From Hericium rajendrae (Eukaryota; Basidiomycota; Agaricomycetes; Russulales; Hericiaceae): DNA of 64,000 bases. Within the stretch, counting starts at the first letter, position 1. The number at the start of each line of letters is the position of its first letter. The notes under the pieces were generated by a model. It was given only the letters and a program-made list of their open reading frames with translations. It searched no databases and was not told the DNA's origin. The stretch spans positions 3,534,001 to 3,598,000 of the forward strand of contig CM065880.1 of NCBI GenBank assembly GCA_033439255.1. Direction: 5' to 3'. The position numbers were made by a program, and so were the translations under genes. Of this stretch, positions 11,132-22,085 are shown in pieces.

Positions 11132-12498
11132 AGGACCCCCGAATATCCCTATATATGTTCCATCCTTATGCGGACGGAAACCGACCTAATTGTTGACCGA
11201 GGTATCATCATAATGCGGACGGAAAGCCGCAAATTTTGGCGGACGTCCCATCCAAATTGAGGTCAGATCGGGCCGGTCGGCGATGAGGTCCCATCGACAT
11301 GCGGACAGATCCAAGGTCGGGTGGGACGATGCCACGATGGTCACGAACCTCTTCCGGAGTAAGTTACCTCCAAACAAAACCTGTGATAGACTGAAGTCGG
11401 GCAACCTTATTGAAGCCGCTATGAAAGTCTCGTGCGATGGTGCTCTGCTCGACGACCCATGGTTAAACTTATCCAGATTATCTTCTCCGCGCGTGCCGCG
11501 TTCATTGTTCCCACGCTTCTTGTTCTTGTCCACAACCCTCCGCAACCGCGTCGTAATTCTCAATCATGTCCCAACACTCCAGGCAAAGCGCGAGTGTCGT
11601 CATATACCTGGGGTTGAGCTTGTTTTCAGCTCATAGGTGTGTCATGACTCGGCACTCAACATTGACAAAATTAATGCCCTGTCATACGCCCTCGCGACAT
11701 GTCGCTCCCGCACGCCTATATAACTCTCCCGGTTTCGTACATTGTTACACTGCGTTAGCAGTGCGTGCTTTCTCTAGTATATCTAGCATCTTCATCGACA
11801 GTGCTTTACGTCAATGCCCGCCTGCACCCGCGCTCGTGCGCCCATTCGCCGGCAGCAGCTGCACTCCCGCAACGGCGGCCCACGGGCGTGGTCTACACAC
11901 TAGCTTGCTATCAATCTTGTGCCGCGTCCATACGATATCCCGTTCTCTGTGCATATGCGAGACGTTTCTGCTCGCTCGACATGCCAGCCTATTCGACCCC
12001 ATCCCTCAGCATGCATGCTCTTACCATCTGTCTGCTCGACACCAAGTTATTTCGTGCGCACTAACCTGCTACTGGTTCACTTAACGACACAATCTACACA
12101 CAGACTTGATAATCCTTTTTCAGGTGCTTGCAAGATTCATACATTGTCCGTGCATGAGCACTCTGTCTGCTCAATTTTGAGGACACAGGCGTGCCGCGGT
12201 GCCCTTGTCGTCTGCTTGAGGGGTAAATGGTTGGATAGTGCTCGCAGACATGTAGCAGAACCTTTATTTACCTACCATTACATTGAATGTGGACATAACA
12301 CCGATTTTATGAGCTTCCATCGCATTATGCGGACGGTATGCATGCTATACAAGGTCCCATCCGGTTAGGCGGACGGATTGGTCGAAAATCAGACGTCCCA
12401 TCCGATTTTCGGACGTTTGAGGCCAAAATCCATGCGGACATAAAGGCCAAAATATGGCGTTTTTGGATGGAACCTCTAACCGCATATTCAGGGGCCCT
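11132..12498. mobile_element. hAT-type non-autonomous DNA transposon
   Basis: The element is 1,367 bp and is flanked by a perfect 8-bp direct repeat CACCTGAC (11124-11131 and 12499-12506). Its ends form an imperfect inverted repeat of about 34 bp with 27 matches: the left begins AGGACCCCCGAATAT and the right, reverse-complemented, begins AGGGCCCCTGAATAT; both reach GTTCCATCC. Many subterminal GCGGACGG/GGACGTCCCATCC motifs occur near both ends. An 8-bp target duplication, short inverted repeats and dense subterminal motifs are typical of hAT elements. No transposase domain is visible inside, so it is presumably mobilised in trans. Unit 2 of the duplication has the uninterrupted site, with matching sequence on both sides near 17760-17860. 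Confidence 0.85.
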
Positions 12499-12889
12499 CA
12501 CCTGACTTGTGTATTTTCGTATGGACGTGGAAAATTGGAGAAGGTTTTGACAAGGCCATACTTCCGTACCTTGGTATGAATGTTAGTACGTCGAGGATAG
12601 GATCCGGACACAGTAAGTGTGACCGAGGGCCTGACTGGAACAAGATGGCCATTCTTCCGGCAATGCGTTGATGATCACATTCGGCAGATCTGCGATCTCA
12701 CGCCGTCGATCCTCAATCGATCCTCCTTCCTACAATCGATCTACTCGTGAGCGTTTATTTCTCCTCTTTCTCAACGAGACCAAGTCACCGACCACTATAA
12801 AACGATCTTACCACTGATCGACGCCGTCAGTGAGTTATCACATCTCTCCACATTTTATAGACAGCACTGAAACAACCATCTGGGAGTAG

Positions 12890-13928
12890 ATGTCCCCGAT
12901 CATGAAGCACGCTCAAGCGGATACTACTGACAACGTCCGAGACCATATTCGAGAGGCTCCTCATTCCGCAGATTTTTCGAGCCCTAGTGATAACATCGGG
13001 AACCTGAGATTTGCCGTTTTCCCTACCGTTCATGCGCAGAAGCTTTCCGTGCGGGTTTTACAAGCCACCATCTTCCGCCGCTTGGAACCTATTACGAACT
13101 TGCAATCTGGAGAAGAGTTCATGAAGGTTTGGTTCCGATGTGTGAAAAGTAAGTAAACATTTTTCGTATGACTTCCGCATCCATCGCCGATGCTGATGCT
13201 GGACAAAATTGGTATTGCCACAATTAGACCATTATGCGCGTTGGGAGCGCGGAATGGAGCACCCCGATCCCAGTATCGTTAAGCTCATGACGAGCGGTTG
13301 CGATAAGAACAGGGGCATTTTGAATGACTGGGACCTAGCCATCATCCATGTCCCTAACAATGAGAACCTACCCCATAGCGAGCGAACTGGGATGCCGCCT
13401 TTCATGGCAATTGATCTTCTTTCAAAGGCTTATTACGACGGCCACATGAAGCACCTATATCGTCATGATCTCGAAGCCTTCATTTGGATTCTCCCTTGGG
13501 TATTCCTCCAATATGAGAACGGGAGGAGGAAAAACCGTGTTCTTCGGGGTTGGGAGAATGCAGACTACAGGGCCGTTCGTGAAAAAAAGTCCGCTTTCCT
13601 TATTGCCTTGTCGGAGGTCAATATCATGGAGCAATTCAGAAACGAATGGGCCATAGCTCACGGACTATTAAGTTGGCTTTTGACGGAACAGGGTCGCCGA
13701 GGCGAAGCAGAAGGTCCTCAGTCCGAGAGCCCTACCAATCTTAATGCGCTGGCAGAGGAGGTGCCTTCCTTCATCGAGCGATCCGCGCCAAGTGTTCAAG
13801 CTGCGCCCAAGGAGAAAGAGCCCATGCAGATCTGCAAAGAATTCTGGACTGTAATAGTCAACGTGATAGATAAGGTTCACAATCCAGCACTGAAGTATGT
13901 TTACCGTTGCATACCAGATAGTATCTAG
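12890..13928 (+). CDS. FunK1-family kinase-like protein, copy 5
   Basis: Exon 1 is 12890-13148 and exon 2 is 13228-13928, joined by gtaagt...attag. The protein (about 320 aa) has the conserved FunK1 run RRLEPITNLQSGEEFMKVW and CVKNHYARWERG, then MEHPDPSIVKLM where a normal FunK1 reads HRDxSxxNLM. It continues GILNDWDLAII, RTGMPPFMAIDLLSK and LYRHDLEAFIWILPWVFLQ. The catalytic Arg of HRD is Pro and the loop Asn is Lys, while the Asp is kept. The N-lobe is missing. The frame is open. It belongs to a second subgroup (with copy 6) that differs from copies 1-4 in the N-terminal exon. The hAT element lies about 390 bp upstream. Confidence 0.78.
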
Positions 13929-14899
13929 TGTCGTCCGCGTTACCAAGGAGAGACACAGTATCTTTGCCATGTGTACTTTCAATATGAATACAAATACACG
14001 ATTTTGAACAGGAACGATGGTCACTTGCATTCGCCATTCGAGCGCGTGATCTCCACCGGTCACTGGTCGTACGACGAAAATCCTGTCTTTCAATTTTTGG
14101 CCACTGATCTACTCACCGACAATGAACGTAGTAGAAAAGATCTTATCAGAGTAGTCGTCCATGGAATACACCCGCAGCTGCCCTCCAGGGTCCGATTTCT
14201 GACGTGGACAAAGTTACTGTAGCATATCACATTGTGTGCAGTATATGCAGGCTCTGCGGGCGCCGAACAAGACGAGAGAACTGCCTACCATCTGATCGCT
14301 CAAGATGCCGACCAGGGGGGTCATCCAGGAGCATATGCTGGAAATCATCCTGCGTCCTCCACGCTACGTTGCTCCCCAAGCTGCACATCCGAAATGGCCC
14401 ATGCAGGCTGCGACTTCTGAGAAGTCCCAAAAGTCGCAGATACCTTCCACCAATGCAGAGGTCATCGAAGCTGCAGCTCCTTGAGGTACAAGTGACACGC
14501 TTCGCAAGACAACTTGCCGGTGCAGATGAGGTTCTCGCTGCCGCTCTGGTAGACGAAGATCCTGCAGCTCTGATCCCGAGACGAGGGCTCCGGTGAAAAG
14601 TGATAAACTCCTGGTCATCCCTGGGAGCAGATCTGCGCTGCTTTTGCTAGCTTACGGCTGGCAATCCTTTAGCTCGAAACCGACTTGGAGCGGAATGTTG
14701 GGCGTGTTCACTATCTGGATGATCGTCGTCGCTACCGTATGCAACCACAGATCCACGCTGCTACAAACTGTGCCCTCTCATCGGACGAAGACGACGAATG
14801 CACACAGTACACACCTGCCTGCATATGCGAGGATGTATGCTGAGAACGCCACCACGGCAGCCTGCACGAACATTCGCGGAACACCTGGGCGCGAACCCA
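13929..14899. other. Region after FunK1 copy 5, partly unit-1 specific
   Basis: The corresponding stretch in unit 2 is only about 285 bp. The extra sequence in unit 1 (about 14300-14900) contains no recognised element ends. A short minus-strand frame at about 14590-14460 has spaced Cys residues (CRIFVYQSG, CTGKLSCEACHLYL), but no known domain is assigned. Confidence 0.35.
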
Positions 14900-15470
14900 G
14901 CCGACCATTGGGAGACTTCCGGTGCCAAACAGCCCGACGAGCATGCCATATCTGCTCTCGGTAGGTAACCAGTCACCAGTGCATGCGATGACAACGAAGA
15001 TACTGACTATTGCGGGGTCGGGCGATCGCCTGGCCCCGCGAGCCATGCACGCGCGACGTGATATGCATACAGCGCGGGCGTCACTGGCGCGAGCGTGGAC
15101 ACCACTGTCGACTGCGTAAGTCAGTCTCATGCAAATTTATACTCGCACAACGGAAACTCACCATAGCAGAGACGACAGTGAGGTCCGTCAGTCGCGCAGA
15201 GTCCACGCCGCCTTCCTTCTTCTCACTCTTGTACAGCAGGAACGCGTTATCCTGGTAGAGCTGCGCAAGCGAGTGGTGCGTGGCGTGGACGAGCAGCTAG
15301 CCGAAGAAGCCGAGCGCGATCCCGGAGGCGGCGGCGAATGCGAGCACTGCGCGTAGTCCAGCCAGAAGTGCGCGACTGTGCGATGCGGGGTATAGATGGC
15401 GCGCTGGATGGGAGTAGAAAGTTGTGCGGCCCCATGCCCGATGATGGGAGGCGGGCCACTGCGAAAAGTA
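14900..15470 (-). pseudogene. Multi-spanning membrane protein, unit-1 copy with nonsense codon
   Basis: Minus-strand exons parallel the unit-2 gene: AVLAFAAASGIALGFFG, then LLVHATHHSLAQLYQDNAFLLYK, GGVDSARLTDLTVVSAMV, an intron (gtgagt...acgcag, about 15170-15121), STVVSTLAPVTPALYAYHV and later SIFVVIACTGDWLPTESRYG. A TAG at about 15298 replaces the Trp that unit 2 encodes (FLGWLLV becomes FFG-stop-LLV). The hydrophobic segments and order resemble a widespread uncharacterised Agaricomycete membrane-protein family; this is recognition by pattern only. It is probably a pseudogene. Confidence 0.5.
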
Positions 15471-16773
15471 CTGCGGTCCATTGACAGATGACTTGCAAAT
15501 CGGCGCGGACAAGCGTGGCGGGCTCTGTGGTTTATTGGCATAGTCCTGTGGTTCGTTAGTCGAGGATGGCCAATGTGATGAAGATGCGTGTTGCGAGACA
15601 ACACTATGGGCGTGGGCGTGAATGATTCATGAAAATCGGAGCCTGCACACATATTTATTGCAAGCGCAGCTCTCTGCGCACAATAAGATGCTGGGCTGTT
15701 CTTACGCAGAATAACAAATCGACGCGCACTGGTGCTTTCCCTGAACGAATCGTGACGGATACTACATAAGTAGCATGGGATTGAATGCTTCATAACATTC
15801 GGAGCTTGTACGCATATAATTATTGCCAGTGCAGCTCTCTAGGAAGCGAAGATGCTGTGCGACGCTGACATAGAATGAAAAACCGAGGTGCACTGGTGCT
15901 TTCCTGAACACATCGCGATGGATGCTAATTAGCGACGGATGCGGTAGATTCGAGGTGATAACTCACCTACAGCAGCAAAAGCAACTGCTTCAAAATGAGC
16001 AGAAATAGCACCTGTACCGCGCATACCCGAGGACATAACAGACATATCCGACTTGAACGAAGCGAGAAGAGTACTTTCGTGAGCCATTGGGACGACTTGA
16101 AATGTCGGAAGAGCGGACAGCAAGTGGCAAGCGCCTGGCGCCAAAGCATGGAGGTACGATAAGATAAGATAAGATTTACGAAGCTTGAAGATTTGCCTCC
16201 GACTCGGCACGTCCCTACACCGTTGTCCAGTCGTTGTCCCTACTGACAGTGACTGTCTCCTCAGACTCGACCGCTACGGTCAAATCGAGTGCAAGGACTG
16301 ATGGTTATCTGTCAGCCTATCTGGAAAGAGCCCGACAATTATCGTGGAAACGGTACGTGCGGTTTGCGCCGACTTTATCCTCACATGGATCTCTCTACAG
16401 TAGCTGGACGTCGGATTAGCCCGCCGCACGACTGAACCAGCCGTGATATTGCACTTGCAGTTGTGAGCTTAAATTGGCCCTGAGAGTTTGTGTTTCATTC
16501 TGACATTACGGTTTATTATAGATGACTTGATCAGTCTTCGCCTATGGAGTATAGGCCCGCAGGATTTGTAGGTAAAAGTAACGCAAGAAATGACTAGATT
16601 CTGGAGATGCTTCAATCCACACCTTAGCTATAATCAGCTGGATCATTGCGCTTTAGCATCGTTGATATCAAGCTGATACTTTTTTTCGGCGCTTCCGCAC
16701 ATTGCCTTCAGATACTAAGTATCTATCATTTGTCTAGTACGAGGTAGCGGCATCATGCAGCACGACCCACCAC
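15471..16773. other. Repeat-rich spacer, unit 1
   Basis: It holds two degenerate copies of a 160-bp direct repeat (about 15615-15775 and 15776-15940), a GATAA triplet repeat near 16158-16173, and unannotated sequence that is conserved in unit 2. No coding gene is supported. Confidence 0.45.
15615..15940 (+). repeat. Pair of ~160-bp direct repeats (unit 1)
   Basis: Both copies run from GAATGATTCAT/GAATGCTTCAT through TCGGAGC, ATATTTATTGC/ATAATTATTGCC, GCAGCTCTCT and AGATGCTG to GCACTGGTGCTTTCC and GAACxxATCG. A second pair is at 20243-20560. Confidence 0.6.
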
Positions 16774-17433
16774 TCAAGCCCTCACGTACCACATTGGAGT
16801 CACGTCCTTCTTCATGAACGACCTGCACACCTGAACCCACTTCTCCGGAATCTCCTCCACCGTGCGCGACCCATATTCATTATCCGTCATCTTCAGCACG
16901 CTCACCTCCTCCCAGTAATCGCCATCCGGGCTTATTCTTCCCGTATACCCGGTCCTCACGCTGATGAGCACGCGGTTGTTTCTGCAGTAGTCGGAGATCT
17001 CGGAGAGGAATTCACTGCCGTCGATCTCCTCGTCCGTGCTGTTGCCGTCCTTGGTTTCCTTGGCCCAGGCATCGAGATACGCATCGTCGACTTCGATACC
17101 GTAGATCCATTGACGAACAGCCGGGCCGCGCGGGTCTCGCGTGGCAGGGGTGTCGCTCGTTGGAGGAGGAGGTGGGCGCATCACCTTTTTACCTTTCGAT
17201 TTCTTCTTTCTCTTCTGCGTCTGCGTCTGCGTCTGCGGCTCAGCGGTGACTTGTGGTGCCATCGCAGGCTCAAGCTGCCAGGCCGGCGCCTGGATTATGG
17301 TGATCATGTGTTCAGATTCACTTTCGAGTATGTCCTGCGAGTTGATCTCTGGAATCGTAGACTCTGGCTGGGACCTATGGAATTCTTAGTGAGTCTCGCT
17401 TCTAGCTCTGAGGGAGAGACGAAAATGGCATAC
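16774..17433 (-). CDS. Small WY-motif family protein, unit-1 copy
   Basis: The main exon (about 17388-16774) encodes SQPESTIPEINSQDILESE, an Ala/Gln/Lys-rich linker, a proline run, then the conserved part WIYGIEVDDAYLDAWAKE, FLSEISDYCRNN, VSVLKMTDNEYGSRTVEEIP and the C-terminal VTPMWYVRA. Its 5' end sits at a ccatag acceptor. A short upstream exon ending in AT before gtatgc (about 17432) would supply ATG through the splice junction, as in the 35.6-kb paralogue. No known domain is recognised. Paralogues in this window are at 21474, 35630 and 57372. The family signature is an N-terminal W/F-x-x-G-[IL] with Leu/Asp-rich helix and a C-terminal PxWY. Function unknown. Confidence 0.6.
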
Positions 17434-18230
17434 ATGCTGGCGTGAAGGAGAGAATACAGAAGACCAAGATGCAGTCTATCCAGACGCGTACATCACAGCG
17501 CTGCCGCGTGCATCGCGCGTGCATCAGTCGTGTCAGCCTGATATCGATCCCTCGTTTTGACTCGCCTGTGGATGCGGGCAGCGTCTTCCACCATGTTCAA
17601 ATGAAGTCGAACTTCCGTTTCAGGATGCAATTGAGACTTGCCTGGTCTACCCGGACTCTCAGCTGAGTTTGGAGGTGTGGTTCTGAGGTGAGTTATCCTG
17701 GAGAAACACATCAGTAATCTCTTGGCGATCTCACTGGAGCGTGAAAGTGTGCGCCAGCATGAGAGTGACAGAACTTAAGCGGCCCAAATGAACAATACAC
17801 CCAGACTATATGATAGGCTTGGAGCATCGCTAAATCGCTTGAAGGAGTGACGCGATGCCCTGGCTTGTGTATCCGCATAGGCATGGAATTTTGGAGAAGG
17901 TTTCGACAAGGCTATACCTCCACAGCTTGGTATGAATGCGAGTACGTCGAGGATAGGATCTAGACATAGTATGATTGAGAGCCTGACTGGAGCAAGATGG
18001 CCGCTGTTCCGTAAATGCGTTGATGATCGCATTCAGCAGATCTGCGATCTCACGCCGTCGATCCTCCTTCCTATAATCGATCTACTTGTGAGCGTTTAGT
18101 CCTCCTCTGTCTCAACGAGACCAAGCCACCAACCAGTACAACACAATCTAACCTCTGGTCGGCGCTGTCAGTGACTTATCGTGTCTCCTAGAATGTTTTA
18201 TCCAGTACTGAAACAAGCATCTGGTAGCAG

Positions 18231-19275
18231 ATGTCCTCGATCATAAATCACGCTCGAACGGACACTACTGACAACATCGAGGGCCACATTCCTGAGGCTG
18301 CTCATTCCGCAAATTTTTCGAACCCTAGTGAAACCGTCGGGAACCTAAGATTTGTCGTTTTTCCAAGCTTTTACGCACAGAAACTCTCCGTGCGGGTTTT
18401 ACGAGCCACCGTCTTCCGTTGATTGGAACCTATTACGAACTTGCAATCTGGAGAGGAATTCATGAAAGTTTGGTTCCAATGTGTGCAAAGTAAGCAAACG
18501 TCTTTCGTACGACTTCCGCGTTCATTGTCGATGCTGATTCTGGACAAAATTGGCATTGCCACAATTAGACCATTATGCGCGTTGGGAGCGCGGAATGGGG
18601 CACACCGATCCCAGTATTGTTAACCTCATGACGAACCATTTCGATAAGAGCAAGAACATCTTTAACGACTGGGACCTAGCGATCATCCGTGTCCCCGACA
18701 AGGAGAGCCTACCCCATAGCGAACGAACTGGGACTCCGCCTTTGATGGCACTTGATCTCCTCACAAAGGCTTATCATGACGGCGAGACACCACGACTGTA
18801 TCGTCACGATCTTGAGGCATTTATCTGGATCTTGCCTTGGGTATTTCTCCAATACCGGAACGGGAAAAGGGCAATCAGTATCCTTCGGTCTTGGGAGAGT
18901 GCAGACTACCGAGAGGTTCACTCTGCCAAAACCTCCTTCCTTGCGCGGTTTGTCTCGGAGTACGGTGTCGGGGAAGACTCACCGTTCTATAACGAATGGT
19001 TGATCACTAGGGCACTATTGACCTGGTTGAAGACGGAGGACAGTCATCGAACCGAGGAACAGATAAAGCCCCAGCACATGTCGGCCCCTACCACCCTCAA
19101 GCAAATATCTTACCCAGACTTTATCGACCCTGAGGAACCCACGCTACCTGTTGCTAAGCCTGAGAAAGAGCCTAGGCAGGTTTACAGAGAGTTTTGGAAC
19201 ATAATAGTCAAGGTCATACGGAGGTACCCACAGGAGCTGGATTATGTCCGCGCTTGCATACCAAAGAGTATTTAA
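18231..19275 (+). pseudogene. FunK1-family kinase-like protein, copy 6 (stop in exon 1)
   Basis: Exon 1 is 18231-18489 and exon 2 is 18569-19275 (gtaagc...attag). It is the unit-2 counterpart of copy 5. In exon 1 the frame reads RATVFR-stop-LEPITNLQSGEEF: a TGA at 18420-18422 stands where copy 5 has an Arg codon. Exon 2 is intact: HYARWERGMGHTDPSIVNLM (HRD is HTD; the loop Asn is kept), IFNDWDLAII, RTGTPPLMALDLLTK, LYRHDLEAFIWILPWVFLQ. Unless translation restarts downstream or the stop is a sequence error, no full product is made. Confidence 0.7.
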
Positions 19276-19297
19276 CATAGTCATCCTTACTCGAGTA

Positions 19298-20040
19298 TAG
19301 ATATTTTGTTGTTGTAGTGGTCTGCAAACTCCGTGCGAAATTGTCCTCCAGGTTCCTGTTTCTGGTGTCGAGTAAGGGTTGCTACTATGAAATGAGAACC
19401 GCCTACCATCTCGCCGGTCCACTGCCTCACAAACGCGTCCTGATACGGGCTATCTTCGCTATCACTGTCTTCGCTGTGCTCTTCACTGCCGACGACACCA
19501 TCAACATCCTCAAAGCCAGCATGGCCGACCGTGGAGAGGCTCCCGGTTCCACTGAGTAGCCCTACGGATATCCCATATCTGCTCTCGGTGGGTAATCAGT
19601 CACCAGTGAATACAGCGACAACAAAGACAATGGCTGTTTCGGGATTGGGCGACCGCGTGGCCCCGCGAGCCGACATGATATGCGTACAGCGCGGGTGCCG
19701 TCGGCGCGAGCGTGTATACCACTGTCAACTGTGCAAGTCAGTCCCATGCAAATTTGCACTCGCACGACGGAGACTCACCACAGAAGAGACGATCATGAGG
19801 CCCATCAGTCGCGCAGAGTCCACGTCGCCCTCCTCCTTCTCACCCTTGTACAGCGGGAACGCGCCATCGCGGCAGACCTGCGCGACCGAGTGCTGCGTGC
19901 CGTGGACGAGCAGCCAGCCGAGGAAACTAGGCGCGATCCCGGCGGCGGCGGCGAAAGCGAGCATCGCCAGCACGAGGGCGCCTGGCGCGGGACTCAACCG
20001 TGCGTGTGACTGTATGATACGGGTGTAGGGGGCGCTCTGG
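19298..20040 (-). CDS. Multi-spanning membrane protein, unit-2 copy
   Basis: Exons read GALVLAMLAFAAAAGIAP, SFLGWLLVHGTQHSVAQV, CRDGAFPLYKGEKEEGDVDS, ARLMGLMIVSSVV, intron (gtgagt...gcacag, about 19789-19740), LTVVYTLAPTAPALYAYHV, then AIVFVVAVFTGD. The acidic tail reads LLSGTGSLSTVGHAGFEDVD, EEHSEDSDSEDSPYQDAFV and ends KISILE-stop near 19298. About three hydrophobic stretches are visible. In one continuous reading a TGA follows FTGD (about 19598), where unit 1 has Trp, so this copy may also be damaged, at a different Trp from unit 1; an unseen intron could also remove it. The 5' end is not fixed. Confidence 0.45.
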
Positions 20041-21473
20041 ATGAGAGAAAAAAAGTCTTGCGGCTCTATTCCCGACGGTGGGAGGCGGGCCGCTGAAAAG
20101 TGTCGCAATTCGTTGGAAGATGACTTGCAGGTCAGCGCGGATAAGCGTGGCTGGTCCTATCGTTTATTGGCCTGGTCCTGTGGTTCGTTAGCCGAGGATG
20201 GCCGATGTGACGAAGATGCGCGGTGAGAGACAAAGGGCGTGGGCATGAATGATTCATGAAAATCGTGTGTCTGCACACACATTTATTGCAAGTGCAGCTC
20301 TCCGCGCACGATAAGATGCTGGGCTGGGCTTACGCAGAATGATAAACTGATGCGCACTGGTGCTTTTCCTGAACGCATCGTGACGGATGCTACATAATTA
20401 GCATGGGGTTGAATGCTTCATACAATTCGGAGCTCGTACGCATATATTACTTCCAGTGCAGTTTTATGAGCACGAGGAGATGCTGTGCGGCGTTGATGCA
20501 GAATGGAAAAGCGAGTTGCACTGGTGCTTTCCTGAACACGTATATAGTGATGTCTGCGGTAGATTCGAGGTGATAACTCACTTACAGCAGCAAAAGCGAC
20601 TGCTTCAAAATGAGCAGGAGCAGCACCTCGACCCGTCTGCGTCCTGGGATAGAACAGACATGCTCAACTTAAACGAATTGAGAAGAGTACTTTCGTGAGG
20701 CATGGGGACGACTTGGAGTGCCAGAAGAACGAACAGCGAGCAAGCGCCCAACACCGAAGCACGGAAGTACGATAAGATAAGATAAGATTTACCAAATCTG
20801 AAGATTTGCCTCCGTCTCCGTCTCCATCTCCGACTCGCCCGACGACCACATCCCTACTGTCACCTCACACTCGACAACTAAGTACTTACAGTATGGCAGT
20901 CGAATCGAGCAAGGATCGGTGGTCATCTGTCGGCTTGTGTATATTCATGAATATGTACATCTGCAAAGAGTTCTTCAACAAACACGCGGCTTGCGTTGGG
21001 CTTGCGCCTTTTTTTTTCTCGCATGGAGCTCAGCGCTCAGTCTCGACTCTCGTCTACAGCTGGATGTCGGATTAGCCCGCCGCAAGACCGAGCCAGCCGT
21101 GATATCGCACTTGCAGTGGTGAGTTTAAATTGGCCCTGAGAGTTGTACTGTATCTCATTCTTACATTACGATTTATTATAGATGACTTCATCAGTCTTCG
21201 CCTATGCAATGTAGGCCCCACTGTGAGACCAAGAGGTAAAAGTAACGCGAGAAACGATTGGGTACTGAAGATGCTTCACTCAGCTTTAATCAGCTGAACG
21301 ACTTGGCATGCACGATACCATTGCGCTTTAGCATCGTTGATACGGTTTTTTCAGCGCTTTCACAAATTGTCTTCAGATACTATTGATCATCTGTCTAGCT
21401 ACGAGGTAACAACATCGTGCAGCGCGACCCACCAATCAAGCCCTCACGTACCACATTGGAGTCACATCCTTAT
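20041..21473. other. Repeat-rich spacer, unit 2
   Basis: Counterpart of 15471-16773. It includes the second pair of 160-bp direct repeats (20243-20560), the GATAA repeat near 20770-20787 and a C/T-rich tract (CTCCGTCTCCGTCTCC) near 20812. No gene is supported. Confidence 0.45.
20243..20560 (+). repeat. Pair of ~160-bp direct repeats (unit 2)
   Basis: Two degenerate copies (about 20243-20400 and 20401-20560) match the pair at 15615-15940, making four copies in the window. Confidence 0.55.
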
Positions 21474-22085
21474 TCATAAACGACCTGCACACCTCCGCGG
21501 AATCTCCTCCACCGTGCGCGACCCAAACTCGTTATCCGTCATCTTCAGCACGCTCACCTCCTCCCAGTAATCGCCATCCGGGCTTATTCTTCCCGTGTAC
21601 CCGGTCCTCACGCTGATGGGCACACGGTTGTTCCTGCAGTAGTCGGAGATCTCGGAGAGGAATTCACTGCCGTCGATCTCCTCGTCCGTGCTGCTACCGT
21701 CGTTGTTTTCCTTGGCCCAGGCATCGAGATACGCTTCGTCAACTTCGATACCGTAGATCCATTGACGAACAGCGGGGCCGCGCGGGTCTCGCGTGGCAGG
21801 GGTGTCGCTCGTCGGAGGAGGAGGCGGGCGCATCACCTTTTTTCCTTTCGATCTCTTCTTTCTCTTCTGCGACTGCGACTGCGTCTGCGGCTCAGCGGTG
21901 GCCTGTGGTTCCATCGCAGGCTCAAGCTGCCAGGCGGGCGCCTGGATTATGGTGATTATGTGTTTAGGTTCGCTTTCGAGTATGTCCTGCGAGTCGATCT
22001 CTGGAATCGTCGACTCTGGCTGGGACCTACGGAGTTCCTGGTGAGTCTCGCTTCTAGCTCTGAGGGAGAGACGAAAATGGCATAC
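21474..22085 (-). pseudogene. Small WY-motif family protein, unit-2 copy, C-terminus lost
   Basis: Nearly identical to the 16.8-kb gene through SVLKMTDNEFGSRTVEEIP. A deletion of about 10 bp near 21497 (unit 1 reads CCTGAACCCACTTCTCCGG, unit 2 CCTCCGCGG) then shifts the frame, giving RRCAGRL-stop. This removes the conserved PMWYVRA end that all other members keep. It is probably non-functional, or a truncated variant. Confidence 0.55.

Larger units (their letters stand above)
11040..17690 (+). repeat. Tandem segmental duplication, unit 1
   Basis: Long stretches match unit 2 (about 17690-22315) in order and orientation. Examples are CATCAGTAATCTCTTGG at 11079 and 17710, the block around TACGTCGAGGATAGGATC at 12590 and 17946, FunK1 copies 5 and 6, the membrane-protein genes, the direct-repeat pairs and the minus-strand WY-motif genes. 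Unit 1 is longer because it holds the hAT element (11132-12498) and extra sequence at about 14300-14900. Confidence 0.75.

Noticed and set aside
11566-12368. Frames inside the hAT element as a transposase
   Set aside because: They lack hAT motifs (no RW or dimerisation region) and are short; the element appears non-autonomous.
16158-16173. GATAA repeats as GATA-factor sites
   Set aside because: A three-unit simple repeat inside a duplicated spacer with no nearby convincing promoter; chance simple sequence is as likely.
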